NCBI RefSeq assembly: GCF_030164465.1
Contig: NZ_JASNJE010000026.1
Coordinates: 1 to 64,000, forward strand
From: Sedimentitalea xiamensis
GTDB lineage: Bacteria > Pseudomonadota > Alphaproteobacteria > Rhodobacterales > Rhodobacteraceae
Length of the DNA stretch: 64,000 nt
Direction: 5' to 3'
Shown here in pieces: positions 44,164-53,264 of this stretch. The stretch's first letter is position 1. Every line of letters begins with the position of its first letter. A model generated the notes under the pieces. It had not been told where the DNA came from, searched no databases, and saw only the letters and a program-made list of their open reading frames with translations. A program made the translations under genes and the position numbers.

Positions 44164-46034
44164 GACCCGATCTGCACATCATGCCGGCAAAGGCGCCCCT
44201 GCCGATGCCGGTGCAGGATTTCCAGGTCGCGTTTCACGACCGGGACGCCCCGGACCAGGTGCCGCCGCGGCGCATCGGGCTGTGGCGCAGCCTGGCCTTC
44301 AGCCCGGCGGTTCTGGTCATGCTGCTGCTGATCTGGGTGATCTGGGGATGGTTCAACGATCAGGGCATCAACGTGATCGAGGCCGTCCTGATGATCCTGA
44401 TCGGGTTCAACTTCTTCTGGATCGCCTTCACGGTCAGCACGGTCGCCCTGGGACTCGTGTCACTGGCGCAGCGCGAAGCGCGGGTCCGTCCGGGGCGGAT
44501 CGAACCGCTTCGGGTGGCGTTGCTGATGCCGGTCTACAACGAAGTGCCCTGGTATGTGCTGGGCAACGCCCGGTCGATGCTCGAGGAGCTGCGCGCCCGC
44601 GGCGGCGCGCACCGCTATGACATGTTCATCCTGAGTGACACGCAGGACGACGCGATCGCGGCGCAGGAACAGGAAAGCGTGCTGGCCCTGCAGGCCTCCC
44701 TGTCGCCCGGTCTTGCGCTTTACTATCGGCGGCGCAGGCAGAACACCGATCGCAAGGTCGGCAACATCGCCGACTGGGTGTCCAACTGGGGCGCCGCTTA
44801 TCCGGCGATGCTGGTGCTGGACGCCGACAGCCTGATGACGGGCCGGGCGATCCTGCGTCTCACGGATGCGCTGGCGCGCGATCCCGGCGCCGGGCTGATC
44901 CAGAGCTTTCCGCAGCTGATCGGCGCGCAGACCGTGTTCGCGCGCATGCAGCAGTTCGCCAACGGCGTCTATGGAGCGGCCCTCGCCGAAGGGGTGTCGC
45001 GCTGGTGCGGGCAGGACGGCAACTATTGGGGACATAACGCGATCATTCGCACCGCGGCTTTCGCGTCCTGTGCCGGGCTGCCGCATCTGCGGTCGCGGCT
45101 CGGGCGGGACAAGCTGATCATGAGCCATGATTTCGTCGAGGCCGGATTGCTGCGCCGCGCCGGGTGGAGCGTCCGCTTTCTGCCCCGTATCCGCGGCAGC
45201 TATGAGGAAACGCCGCAGACGCTGATCGACCATGTCCTGCGCGACCGCCGCTGGTGCCAGGGCAACCTTCAGCATCTGAACCTGCTGCGGTCCCGCGGGT
45301 TCAGGTCGATCTCGCGGTTTCACATGCTGCACGGGGCGGTTGGATATCTGATGTCGCCGATCTGGTTCGCTCTGCTGGTCATGTGGGCGCTGATCGGCGT
45401 CGGCGAGGACGCCAGCGTGCTGACCTATTTCAGCGAAACCAATCCGCTGATGCCGACCTGGCCCGAGATGACCGGTTCCCGCCACGTGATGATCGTCGTG
45501 CTGATGTATGCGATGCTGCTGGCGCCCAAGCTCATGGCCATCGCGGCCCTGCCCCTGACCGGATCCCGCTTCGGTGAATTCGGCGGCGGCTGGCGTTTCG
45601 CGCTGTCCTTCGTGTCGGAGGTGGTGTTGTCGGTGGTCTACGCGCCCATCCTGATGGTGCAGCAGATGATCGCGGTGTTTCGGACCCTGCTGGGCCTTCA
45701 GCGCGGATGGTCGCCGCAGGCGCGGAGCGGCGGGCGATACGGTCTGGGCACGCTGCTTGCCTGCCATGCGCTGGAAACCGCGAGCGGCGCCGCGCTGGCC
45801 GCCGGGATCTTCGCGGGGCTGGTGTCTCCGTGGTTGCTGCCGATCGCGTTCAGCCTGCTGTTCGCGGTGCCGTTGTCGGCGGTCAGCGGCCTGTCGATGC
45901 CTGCCCGCGCGCGCGGATGGATGGGAACCCGGGAGGTATACCGGGAACCGCTGATCACCCGTGCGGCACAGCATTACCGCAATGAACTGAAATCCGTTCT
46001 GGACCGGGCGACCGTGGCGGCCCCCGCCGAGTGA
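44160..46034 (+). CDS. opgH: Glucan glucosyltransferase OpgH
   Basis: 624-residue inner-membrane GT2 glucosyltransferase that polymerises glucose from UDP-glucose. Two N-terminal helices (about 45-105) precede the catalytic domain: LLMPVYNEVPWYVLG, FILSDTQDDAIAAQE, MLVLDADSLMTGRAI (DxD), MSHDFVEAGLLRRAGW and the QxxRW-type motif in RDRRWCQGNLQH. Several C-terminal helices follow. The ATG at 44160 overlaps the opgG stop as ATGA. It is shorter than E. coli OpgH. Its stop directly abuts that of the convergent esterase pseudogene. Confidence 0.95.
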   Translation: MRPDLHIMPAKAPLPMPVQDFQVAFHDRDAPDQVPPRRIGLWRSLAFSPAVLVMLLLIWVIWGWFNDQGINVIEAVLMILIGFNFFWIAFTVSTVALGLVSLAQREARVRPGRIEPLRVALLMPVYNEVPWYVLGNARSMLEELRARGGAHRYDMFILSDTQDDAIAAQEQESVLALQASLSPGLALYYRRRRQNTDRKVGNIADWVSNWGAAYPAMLVLDADSLMTGRAILRLTDALARDPGAGLIQSFPQLIGAQTVFARMQQFANGVYGAALAEGVSRWCGQDGNYWGHNAIIRTAAFASCAGLPHLRSRLGRDKLIMSHDFVEAGLLRRAGWSVRFLPRIRGSYEETPQTLIDHVLRDRRWCQGNLQHLNLLRSRGFRSISRFHMLHGAVGYLMSPIWFALLVMWALIGVGEDASVLTYFSETNPLMPTWPEMTGSRHVMIVVLMYAMLLAPKLMAIAALPLTGSRFGEFGGGWRFALSFVSEVVLSVVYAPILMVQQMIAVFRTLLGLQRGWSPQARSGGRYGLGTLLACHALETASGAALAAGIFAGLVSPWLLPIAFSLLFAVPLSAVSGLSMPARARGWMGTREVYREPLITRAAQHYRNELKSVLDRATVAAPAE

Positions 46035-46861
46035 TCAGTTCCGGGGCTGGCTCTCGAACCAGCCGAGCACCATATCGGCCCATCCGTCCGGAACCGTATG
46101 GCCACCGGCGAACAGCGCCAATTCCAGCGCGCTGCCGGGCGCGCAATCCGACCAGACCCGGCGCCAGAACGGACCGGTTTCCGAATAGGCGGAGGGTTTT
46201 TCGTCAGGGCAGGCATTCGCCGCCCGCCACAGTTCCAGCCCGGCGAAGATGTCGCCTTGCTGAAAGCGCTTGTTGCGCAGATAGCGGCCTTCCAGCGGCA
46301 CGGTCGCGTCTTTCCATCCATGCGTATGAAACAGGCGGATCGGCCCGGCGCAGGTGGCGGGTATCGGACGCCAGAATCCGCCCGCGACCGGCGCATAGGC
46401 GGCGAATGCATCGGGCTTGGCGCAGGCCAGATAGTTCACCATGAACCCGCCGGCCGAGAACCCCGCCAGGATCACTCGATCGGTATCTATCCCGAACCGC
46501 CGGGCGGCGTCATCGACCACGTCCTGAAGGAACGCGGCTTCGTCCCGACCGTCCCGGCCGGGAAGGAAATTCCAGCTTCGGCCGCCGTTCCCGCCGAACT
46601 GCCGGGCACCAGTGGGGGCGAGAACCGCGTAGCCCCGCTCCAGCAGCGACTGGACGAGCGCGCCGTTGCCGATGACATGTGCCCGGTGCTTCCCGCGCCA
46701 TGCAGGAAAACGACCGCCGGAACGCGGTCGCCGTCGTGGCCGGGAAGGCTGGCATGGTAGTCGCCGTCGGGCAGCGCGCAGGGGGAAGGGCCTTCAAGCC
46801 CGCATCCTGCCTGAACCGCAGAACCAAAGACCCAAGCGCAAAGCGCCAGAAACCGGATCAT
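46035..46861 (-). pseudogene. Frameshifted LpqC/PHB-depolymerase-type secreted esterase
   Basis: The first part starts at the ATG of 46861 (MIRFLALCAWVFGSAVQAGC, a signal peptide) and runs in frame through AVVFLHGAGSTGHM. The frame then breaks near 46673-46678. One base restored there gives a continuous protein of about 275 residues, leading through ALVQSLLERGYAVLAPTG and SWNFLPGRDGRDEAAFLQ to the lipase box VILAGFSAGGFMVNYLA and FAGGHTVPDGWADMVLGWF. The span of 827 bp is one short of a multiple of three. The family hydrolyses polyhydroxybutyrate or feruloyl-type esters. Either a real mutation or a sequencing error. The start overlaps the rhodanese stop (ATGA). Confidence 0.8.
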
Positions 46862-47346
46862 TCGGAATGACCCGCATGGTGTTGCACCGGCAGCCCCAGG
46901 GCCAGCCAGCCCGGTCCGGCGCTGGACCCGAGCATGCCTTCCGGCACATTCAGCACGTTCTCGAAACCGGCGGCGGTCAATCGTTCGCCCAGCTTCGCCG
47001 AACGCACCCCGCGGGCGCAGATCAGGGCGATTGCCCTGGCCCGGTCGTGGCCTGCCGCGGCGAGAAGCGCGCCGGAAAAGTCCGGCCGCCGCATGTCGAT
47101 CGCATGCGCACCGTCGGGTATGCCGGTTCTTTCCCATTCGTCCGGGCGGCGGATGTCGATCAGCAGAACCGAACCGTCGCGCGCTTGCCGGTGCGCTTCG
47201 GCCACGTCGAGACTGGCTCCGGAGTAGGTCGGCCGGAGGAAAACGGAATAGACCGACAGCCCGCCGGCGGTAGCCAGGAACAGCAGGCCGATCAGGGTGC
47301 GTCGGCGGTCGTGTCGGGTTCTGGCGGGCGCAAGTTCCTTGTCCAT
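46858..47346 (-). CDS. Membrane-anchored rhodanese-domain protein
   Basis: 162 residues. A basic N-terminus (MDKELAPARTRHDRRR) and one membrane helix (TLIGLLFLATAGGLSVYSVF) are followed by a periplasmic rhodanese domain: VLLIDIRRPDEWERTGIPDG and the active-site loop ALICARGVRSAKLGERL with the catalytic Cys. It may handle sulfane sulfur or bind a thiol partner. An in-frame ATG at 47373 would add nine residues; neither start has a good Shine-Dalgarno. It is upstream of, and coupled to, the broken esterase. Confidence 0.8.
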   Translation of the reverse strand: MDKELAPARTRHDRRRTLIGLLFLATAGGLSVYSVFLRPTYSGASLDVAEAHRQARDGSVLLIDIRRPDEWERTGIPDGAHAIDMRRPDFSGALLAAAGHDRARAIALICARGVRSAKLGERLTAAGFENVLNVPEGMLGSSAGPGWLALGLPVQHHAGHSE

Positions 47347-47373
47347 CAGAGCGCGTGTCCCGGTTGCGGCCAT

Positions 47374-47688
47374 TCCGCTCTATCACAATCCGCGGCGATT
47401 GCCGCATCCGGCGTGCAAAGGCCGGATCAAGTTGTCGTCAGCTTGTCTGTGGCAATCATGAAACGGGTGCGATAAACCAAAACAGCGGGCCATTTTGTAT
47501 CGCTTATGTGTTTGCGATTTCGGGATGGATCGTGCAGGTTTGTGAAACATATGCGGCGCCGGAAGGTTGCACGCGGCTATTGGACTACGTGCGAATCGTG
47601 TTCAGCGGTTCGCGCGAAGCATAAAAACGACATCATCCAAATGCAGGACACGCTGCTTCCGGATGGGGATTGAAACGGGGGGCACCGG
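47374..47688. other. Intergenic region upstream of the Mrp-like operon
   Basis: 315 bp with no supportable gene. It must carry the promoter of the ten-gene antiporter operon and of the leftward rhodanese gene. The stretch is less GC-rich than its surroundings from 47450 to 47540. A weak hairpin GCGAA/TTCGC lies near 47590-47615. No operator could be recognised. Confidence 0.5.
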
Positions 47689-48171
47689 TTGCGCAGCTTG
47701 GGAACAGCGATTGTTCTTTCGGGTCTATGGCTCCTTATGTCGGGCCTCTACAAGCCGCTGATTCTCGGCTTTGGCGCAGCATCGGTGGCGCTGGTCGTTT
47801 ATGTCGTGCACAGAATGGACAGCCTCGACGGGGATCGGGTGCAGGTGCAGCTGAAGCCGCTGGCCCTGCTCGGATATTGCGGATGGCTGCTGGTCGAGAT
47901 CGCCAAGGCCAACTGGGCTGTCACCAAGATCATCCTGTCGCCGAAGATGCCGATCGGTCAGCACCTGTTTTCGGTGCCCTGCTCGCAAAGGACCGACCTT
48001 GCCCAGGTGATGTTCGCGAATTCCATTACCCTGACGCCCGGCACGCTGACGGTGGAAACCGATGTCGGCTATTTCCTGGTGCATGCGCTCGCCTATTCGC
48101 CCGAGGACATGGACGCGCTTGCGGATATGGACGCGCGGGTCAGCGCCGTCGAGCGCGCGGAGGCCGCCTGA
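47689..48171 (+). CDS. mnhE: Mrp/Mnh-type antiporter subunit E
   Basis: 160-residue membrane subunit of the cation/proton antiporter, with two N-terminal helices (SLGTAIVLSGLWLLMSGLY and LGFGAASVALVVYVV) and a cytoplasmic domain that has the MnhE pattern SITLTPGTLTVETDVGYFLVHAL. The start is a TTG at 47689 with GGGGGG upstream; no in-frame ATG would keep helix 1. First gene of the operon. Its stop overlaps the mnhF start (TGATG). Confidence 0.9.
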   Translation: MRSLGTAIVLSGLWLLMSGLYKPLILGFGAASVALVVYVVHRMDSLDGDRVQVQLKPLALLGYCGWLLVEIAKANWAVTKIILSPKMPIGQHLFSVPCSQRTDLAQVMFANSITLTPGTLTVETDVGYFLVHALAYSPEDMDALADMDARVSAVERAEAA

Positions 48172-48458
48172 TGTTCGCCCTGGCCGCCATTGCCCTGTTC
48201 ATCGCGATGATCCTCGTGCTGATTCGCCTCTTCGCCGGCCCGTCGCTTTATGACCGGGTGCTGGCGCTGAACTCGTTCGGCACGCATACGGTGCTGTTCA
48301 TCGGGGTTCTCGGGTTCCTGAATGGACGCCCGGATTTTCTCGATATTGCTCTGCTTTATGCGCTTATCAATTTCGTCGGGACGATCGCCATCCTGAAATT
48401 CTTCCGCTATCGCGCCATCGGGGACATCCCGCGCAAGGCACTGGAAGACGAGGGTTGA
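48171..48458 (+). CDS. mnhF: Mrp/Mnh-type antiporter subunit F
   Basis: 95-residue protein with three membrane helices and the family signature FAGPSLYDRVLALNSFGTHT. It stabilises the small-subunit module of the complex. The ATG at 48171 overlaps the preceding TGA by one base. The C-terminus FFRYRAIGDIPRKALEDEG is cytoplasmic and charged. Confidence 0.92.
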   Translation: MFALAAIALFIAMILVLIRLFAGPSLYDRVLALNSFGTHTVLFIGVLGFLNGRPDFLDIALLYALINFVGTIAILKFFRYRAIGDIPRKALEDEG

Positions 48459-48463
48459 TCGAC

Positions 48464-48820
48464 ATGGACACCGTCATTCAAGTCCTCAGTTGGGTCTGTA
48501 TCGTTTCCGGCTCCTTTTTTGCGATCGTCGGCGCTGTCGGCATCCTGCGCTTTCCGGACTTCTGGTCGCGCCTGCACGCGGCTTCGATCAGCGACAGCGC
48601 GGGGGTCATTCTTCTGCTGGTCGGAATGGCGTTGCAGGCCGGACTGACACTGGTTTCGGTCAAGCTTGGCCTGATCCTGTTGTTCCTGTTCATCACCGGA
48701 CCGACCTCCACCCATGCGGTTGCCAATGCGGCACTGGTGTCCGGTCTCAAGCCAAGGCGGTCTTCGGTCGATGCCAACGATCCGAAGACCCCCGAAGACG
48801 ACAAGGCGGGTTCGAGATAA
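48464..48820 (+). CDS. mnhG: Mrp/Mnh-type antiporter subunit G
   Basis: 118 residues with three helices. The MnhG motif GAVGILRFPDFWSRLHAASISDSAG is seen (quoted as GILRFPDFWSRLHAAS), then KLGLILLFLFITGPTSTHAVA. The ATG at 48464 is preceded by GAGG; a TTG at 48455 is an alternative. The stop TAA at 48818-48820 is embedded in ATAA, the apparent start of the next gene. Confidence 0.92.
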   Translation: MDTVIQVLSWVCIVSGSFFAIVGAVGILRFPDFWSRLHAASISDSAGVILLLVGMALQAGLTLVSVKLGLILLFLFITGPTSTHAVANAALVSGLKPRRSSVDANDPKTPEDDKAGSR

Positions 48821-49368
48821 ACATCTTCATCGATATCGTTCTGTTCATCTTTCTGGTGATGACGGCGTTCGCGGTTGTGCGAACGCAAAGCCTGTTCGCG
48901 ACGGCCATGCTGTCCGGCGTGTTCAGCCTGCTGTCCGCCTTGCTGCTGGTCACTCTGGATGCCGTCGATGTGGCTTTTACAGAGGCTGCGGTCGGCGCGG
49001 GGATCTCCACGGTCCTGATGCTTGGAACGCTGGCGCTGACTTCGCGATTCGAACGGCCGCCGTCGCATTCGCCGGTGATCCCGCTGTTCGTGGTTCTGGT
49101 CACAGGTGCGGCGCTGGTCTACGGCACACTGGACATGCCGAATTTCGGCGATCCGAACGCGCCCGCGCAGACCCATGTCGCGCCCGACTATATCGGGCGC
49201 AGTCCGCACGAAATCGATGTGCCCAATATCGTGACAGCGATCCTGGCCAGTTACCGTGGCTTTGACACGCTGGGCGAAACGGCGGTTGTCTTCACGGCCG
49301 GAGTCGGCGTCCTGCTGCTGATCAGCGGGTTGCGACGCCGGCGCCGCAAAGAGAAAGAGGACGTCTGA
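48817..49368 (+). CDS. DUF4040 antiporter subunit (MrpA C-terminal/MbhD-MbhE-like)
   Basis: About 183 residues equivalent to the C-terminal part of MrpA, or MbhD plus MbhE of membrane hydrogenases. It has AVVRTQSLFATAMLSGVFSL, then the conserved DAVDVAFTEAAVGAGISTVL with the glutamate used in ion translocation, a second part (VIPLFVVLVTGAALVYGTLD) and a final helix before a basic tail. No ATG/GTG/TTG exists at the expected start. The natural position, by N-terminal helix and Shine-Dalgarno, is an ATA at 48817 overlapping the previous stop. GTG at 48856 or ATG at 48859 are fallbacks. The left end is therefore uncertain. Confidence 0.82.
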   Translation: MNIFIDIVLFIFLVMTAFAVVRTQSLFATAMLSGVFSLLSALLLVTLDAVDVAFTEAAVGAGISTVLMLGTLALTSRFERPPSHSPVIPLFVVLVTGAALVYGTLDMPNFGDPNAPAQTHVAPDYIGRSPHEIDVPNIVTAILASYRGFDTLGETAVVFTAGVGVLLLISGLRRRRRKEKEDV

Positions 49369-49808
49369 TGCGCCATCATCTGATCCTGCGGGTCGTCACC
49401 AAGTTGCTGATCGGGTCGATCATGATCTTTGCGCTCTATGTGCAGTTTCATGGCGATTACTCGCCCGGCGGCGGCTTTCAGGCCGGCGTTATCATGGCGG
49501 TGGGTTTCATCATCTACGGCGTTGTGTTCAGCCTTGAAGACGTTCAGCGCGTCTTTCCGCCCTGGCTGGTGCACAAACTGGCGGCGCTCGGTGTGCTGCT
49601 CTATGCCGGGACCGGCATCGTCAGCCTTTTTCTGGGATATAGCTATCTGGATTACACCGCGCTCAGCCCGCATCATCCGGTGCACGGCCAGCACTACGGT
49701 ATCATCCTGGTCGAACTCGGCGTCGGCATAACCGTGACCGGGGTGATGGTGACGATATACTACGCCTTCACCTCGCGGACACCGATCATGGATGACGAAG
49801 CATGGTAG
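49368..49808 (+). CDS. mnhB: Mrp/Mnh-type antiporter subunit B
   Basis: 146-residue four-helix subunit with the MnhB signature FHGDYSPGGGFQAGVIMAVG, and LGVLLYAGTGIVSLFLG. The His-Gly-x-x-x-PGGGFQ motif is intact. Starts in a TGATG overlap with the DUF4040 gene and ends 7 bp inside mnhC. Confidence 0.93.
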   Translation: MRHHLILRVVTKLLIGSIMIFALYVQFHGDYSPGGGFQAGVIMAVGFIIYGVVFSLEDVQRVFPPWLVHKLAALGVLLYAGTGIVSLFLGYSYLDYTALSPHHPVHGQHYGIILVELGVGITVTGVMVTIYYAFTSRTPIMDDEAW

Positions 49809-50245
49809 AAGAGGCTGTGCGCGACTGGGAATTCTTTCTGGGCCACATGAACTACTGGCTGTTCATCGTGCTGATGATGACCGGCTTCTATATCGTCGTG
49901 GCCAAGGGGAATCTCGTGAAGAAGATCGTCGGCCTGAACATCTTTCAGACCTCCGTGTTCATGTTCTACATCTCGATCGGCAAGGTCGAAGGCGGCACCG
50001 CGCCGATCTTTCCGGTCGATATGAACATCGACCCGGCGGTGGTCTATTCGAACCCGCTGCCGCATGTTCTGATCCTCACCGCCATCGTCGTCGGCGTCGC
50101 GACCACGTCGCTCGGCCTGGCCCTTATCGTGCGCATCCGCGAGGAATACGGCAGCATCGAAGAGGACGAGATCCTGAAGATCGAAAAGGAAATCGCGCTT
50201 CAGGAGATCCGCCTGCACAGCGAAGTGATGGGCGAGCGCGGCTGA
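49802..50245 (+). CDS. mnhC: Mrp/Mnh-type antiporter subunit C (NuoK-like)
   Basis: 147 residues, three helices, homologous to NuoK. Motifs include VKKIVGLNIFQTSVFMFYIS and PLPHVLILTAIVVGVATTSLGLALIVRI. NuoK-type glutamates in the membrane part are replaced as usual in MnhC; the long charged C-terminus (EEDEILKIEKEIALQEIRLH) is an extra cytoplasmic helix. The next gene begins in a TGATG overlap. Confidence 0.92.
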   Translation: MVEEAVRDWEFFLGHMNYWLFIVLMMTGFYIVVAKGNLVKKIVGLNIFQTSVFMFYISIGKVEGGTAPIFPVDMNIDPAVVYSNPLPHVLILTAIVVGVATTSLGLALIVRIREEYGSIEEDEILKIEKEIALQEIRLHSEVMGERG

Positions 50246-51771
50246 TGAGCACGGAGACAGTCCACCATACGGCGCTGACGCTGGCCGATCACCTGCCCGC
50301 ATTGCAGGTTCTCGTGCCTTTCATCGCGGCCCCGCTGATCGTTCTGTTCGGACGCCGGGGGATCGCATGGCCCATCGCCCTGGCGTCGAGCGCAACGGCT
50401 TTTGCCGTGTCGATCCTGCTGCTTTCGCGGGTAATCGACGGATCGGTCATTTCCTACCACATGGGCGGCTGGGAGCCGCCACTGGGCATCGAATACCGCG
50501 TCGATGCCGCCAACGCCTTCGTCCTGCTCCTCGTGAGCGCAATGAGCACCTTGGTCCTGCTCTTCGCGCGCGAAAGCGTCGAGGCGGAAGTGTCCGCCCG
50601 CCACCATGCGCTGTTCTATTCCGCCTACCTTCTGTGCCTGAGCGGATTGCTCGGCGTGGCGATCACCGGCGATGCGTTCAACGTCTTCGTCTTTCTCGAA
50701 ATCTCGTCCCTGGCCACCTATGTGCTGATCGCGCAGGGGTCCGAGCGGGACAAGCGGGCGCTGACCGCCTCCTATGACTATCTGATCATGGGGACGATCG
50801 GCGCCACCTTCTTCGTGATCGGTATCGGGTTCCTCTACATGGCGACCGGGACTCTGAACATGGCGGACATCGCCGACCGGATATCGGAACAGGGCAGCAA
50901 CCGGACGATCAGGGCGGGGTTTGCCTTCATCGTCGTGGGAGTCGGCTTGAAGGTCGCGATGTATCCGCTGCACAGCTGGCTGCCCAATGCCTATACCTAT
51001 GCGCCGTCCATGGTCACGGCCTTTCTGGCGGCGACGGCCACCAAGGTGGCGATCTACGTTCTGCTGCGCTTCGTCTTCACCGTCTTCGATCCGGGCTTTC
51101 TTTTTGAATTCAACACGCTGGGATACATCATTCTGCCGCTTGCCATCGTCGCCATGTTCGCGGCCAGTTTCATTGCGGTGTTCCAGAGCGATTTCAAGAG
51201 GATGCTGGCCTATTCCAGTGTCGGGCAGATCGGCTATATCCTGCTCGGAATCGCCATGCTGTCGCAAACCGGTCTGACCGCGGCCATCGTCCATCTGTTC
51301 AATCACGGGATTACGAAAGCCGCGCTGTTCATGGCAGTGGGCGCATTCGTCCTGACGGCAAAAGGATCCTTTTACAACGACATCCAGGGGCTGGGACGGC
51401 GGATGCCGCTGACCTCGGCGGCCGTCGTCGTCGGCGGACTCAGCCTGATCGGGGTGCCGGGAACCGCCGGGTTCGTTTCGAAATGGCTGCTCGTCGAAGC
51501 GGCGCTGGAAAACGGCTGGTGGCCCGTCGCGCTGCTGGTCGTGGCGTCGAGCCTGCTGGCGGTCATCTATGTCTGGAGGGTTCTCGAAGTGCTGTACATG
51601 CAGCCCACGCCCGACGGCAGCACCGTGCAGGAAGCCCCGATGTCGATGCTGGCGCCGATGTGGATCGCAGCCCTGGCCTGCGTCTATTTCGGGCTTGATA
51701 CCGATGTCACCCTGACGGCGGCCGCCACTGCCGCAGAGGGACTTCTGGCCGGCTCGACCGGTTTGCAATAG
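50245..51771 (+). CDS. mnhD: Mrp-like antiporter subunit D, first copy (NuoL/M/N family)
   Basis: 508 residues, about fourteen helices, proton-translocating antiporter-like subunit. The conserved glutamate lies in FVFLEISSLATYVLIAQ and the lysines in VGLKVAMYPLHSWLPNAY, AATATKVAIYVLL and HLFNHGITKAALFMAVGA. This copy is the closest to authentic MrpD and to MbhH of the three. The start at 50245 overlaps mnhC by one base. Confidence 0.92.
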   Translation: MSTETVHHTALTLADHLPALQVLVPFIAAPLIVLFGRRGIAWPIALASSATAFAVSILLLSRVIDGSVISYHMGGWEPPLGIEYRVDAANAFVLLLVSAMSTLVLLFARESVEAEVSARHHALFYSAYLLCLSGLLGVAITGDAFNVFVFLEISSLATYVLIAQGSERDKRALTASYDYLIMGTIGATFFVIGIGFLYMATGTLNMADIADRISEQGSNRTIRAGFAFIVVGVGLKVAMYPLHSWLPNAYTYAPSMVTAFLAATATKVAIYVLLRFVFTVFDPGFLFEFNTLGYIILPLAIVAMFAASFIAVFQSDFKRMLAYSSVGQIGYILLGIAMLSQTGLTAAIVHLFNHGITKAALFMAVGAFVLTAKGSFYNDIQGLGRRMPLTSAAVVVGGLSLIGVPGTAGFVSKWLLVEAALENGWWPVALLVVASSLLAVIYVWRVLEVLYMQPTPDGSTVQEAPMSMLAPMWIAALACVYFGLDTDVTLTAAATAAEGLLAGSTGLQ

Positions 51772-51779
51772 GGGACGGC

Positions 51780-53264
51780 ATGGATACCGACACTGCAATT
51801 CTGGCCAGTATGCTGATCCCGATGCTCGCGGCGGCGGGGAACATGCTGTTGCGGGATGCGCCGGACCTGCGCGACGGGATGACCCTTGTCGCGGCGCTCG
51901 CGACCTTTGGCTGCGTGATGAACATCCTGGTCAACGTCGGCAACGGAACGACCGCGCCGATGGTGCTGTTTTCGGTCATGCCGGGGCTGGACATGGCGTT
52001 CAACGTGGAACCGCTCGGACTGCTGTTCGCCATCGTCGCCAGCGGGCTCTGGATCGTCACGCATCTTTACGGCGTCGGCTACATGCGCGGAAACAACGAA
52101 GACAACCACGCCAGGTTCTTCTGCTTCTTCTCGATCGCAATCGCCACCACCATGGGGATCGCGTTCTCGGCGAACATGTTCACCCTGTTCATCTTCTACG
52201 AAGCCTTGACCCTGTCGACCTTTCCGCTGGTGGCGCACAAGGGAACGCCCGAGGCGCGCAACGGCGCGCGAACCTACCTCGCCATCCTGATCGGCACGTC
52301 GATCGGGCTTCAGCTCGTGGCCATCATCTGGACCTGGACCATCACCGGAACGCTCGATTTCACCAAGGGCGGCATTCTCGAAGGTCACGTCGCCGGTTCC
52401 ATGGTCGCGGTCCTGCTGGCGCTCTATGCCTTCGGCATCGGCAAGGCGGCGCTGATGCCTTTCCACCGCTGGCTGCCCGCGGCGATGGTCGCGCCGACCC
52501 CGGTCTCGGCGCTGCTGCACGCGGTGGCGGTGGTCAAGGCCGGCGTCTTCACCATGCTCAAGGTCGGCATCTACATCTTCGGCATCGATTTCCTCGCCGA
52601 AACCGGCGCGTCGGAATGGCTGATGTGGCTGGCCGCCTTCTCGATCATCGCCGCCTCGATCGTGGCGATGACCAAGGACAATCTCAAGGCGCGGCTCGCC
52701 TATTCCACCGTCAGCCAGCTCAGCTACATCACCCTGGGGATGGCGCTCGCAACCTCGATGGGCGTGCTGGGCGGCGGCATGCATATCGCGATGCATGCGA
52801 TGGGCAAGATCACCCTCTTCATGTGCGCCGGCTCGATCTATGTCGCCGTGCACAAGACCGAAATCAGCCAGATGAACGGGCTGGGCCGGGCGATGCCGAT
52901 CACCTACACCGCCTTCCTGATCGGGGCGCTGTCGATCATCGGCTTGCCGCCGCTGGGCGGGTCCTGGAGCAAGTGGCTGCTGATCATGGGCGCGGCGGAT
53001 ACCGGGCAATGGGTGATGATCCTCGTCCTGATGCTCAGTTCGCTTCTGAACGTCTACTACCTGCTGTCCATCGTCGGGCGCGGCTTCTTCCTGCCCAATC
53101 CCGAGATCCCGGCGGGCGCCAGATCCGCCGAGGCCGGGCTGCTGGTGTGGCTGCCGCCGGCACTGACCGCCCTGGGCTGTTTGGTTCTGTTCTTCTATGC
53201 CGGTGGGATCGAGACCTTCCTGACGCCGCTGGTCGCAGACATGGGGGTGGGCGATGGCCAATAA
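51780..53264 (+). CDS. Mrp-like antiporter-type subunit, second copy
   Basis: 494 residues of the NuoL/M/N fold. Key residues: FIFYEALTLSTFPLVAHKG (Glu), FGIGKAALMPFHRWLPAAM (Lys), AVAVVKAGVFTMLKVGIYIF (Lys) and AMGKITLFMCAGSIYVAVHK. The FYEALTLS and MVAPTPVSALLHA stretches recall NuoM/NuoL. GGGG precedes the ATG. From around 52400 onward third positions look more uniformly C/G than in the first 600 bases. Ends 11 bp inside the small membrane protein gene. Confidence 0.88.
   Translation: MDTDTAILASMLIPMLAAAGNMLLRDAPDLRDGMTLVAALATFGCVMNILVNVGNGTTAPMVLFSVMPGLDMAFNVEPLGLLFAIVASGLWIVTHLYGVGYMRGNNEDNHARFFCFFSIAIATTMGIAFSANMFTLFIFYEALTLSTFPLVAHKGTPEARNGARTYLAILIGTSIGLQLVAIIWTWTITGTLDFTKGGILEGHVAGSMVAVLLALYAFGIGKAALMPFHRWLPAAMVAPTPVSALLHAVAVVKAGVFTMLKVGIYIFGIDFLAETGASEWLMWLAAFSIIAASIVAMTKDNLKARLAYSTVSQLSYITLGMALATSMGVLGGGMHIAMHAMGKITLFMCAGSIYVAVHKTEISQMNGLGRAMPITYTAFLIGALSIIGLPPLGGSWSKWLLIMGAADTGQWVMILVLMLSSLLNVYYLLSIVGRGFFLPNPEIPAGARSAEAGLLVWLPPALTALGCLVLFFYAGGIETFLTPLVADMGVGDGQ

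Noticed and set aside
47374-47688. Searched for an RNA gene or riboswitch ahead of the Mrp-like operon
   Set aside because: No stable multi-stem structure or known riboswitch core could be seen by eye.
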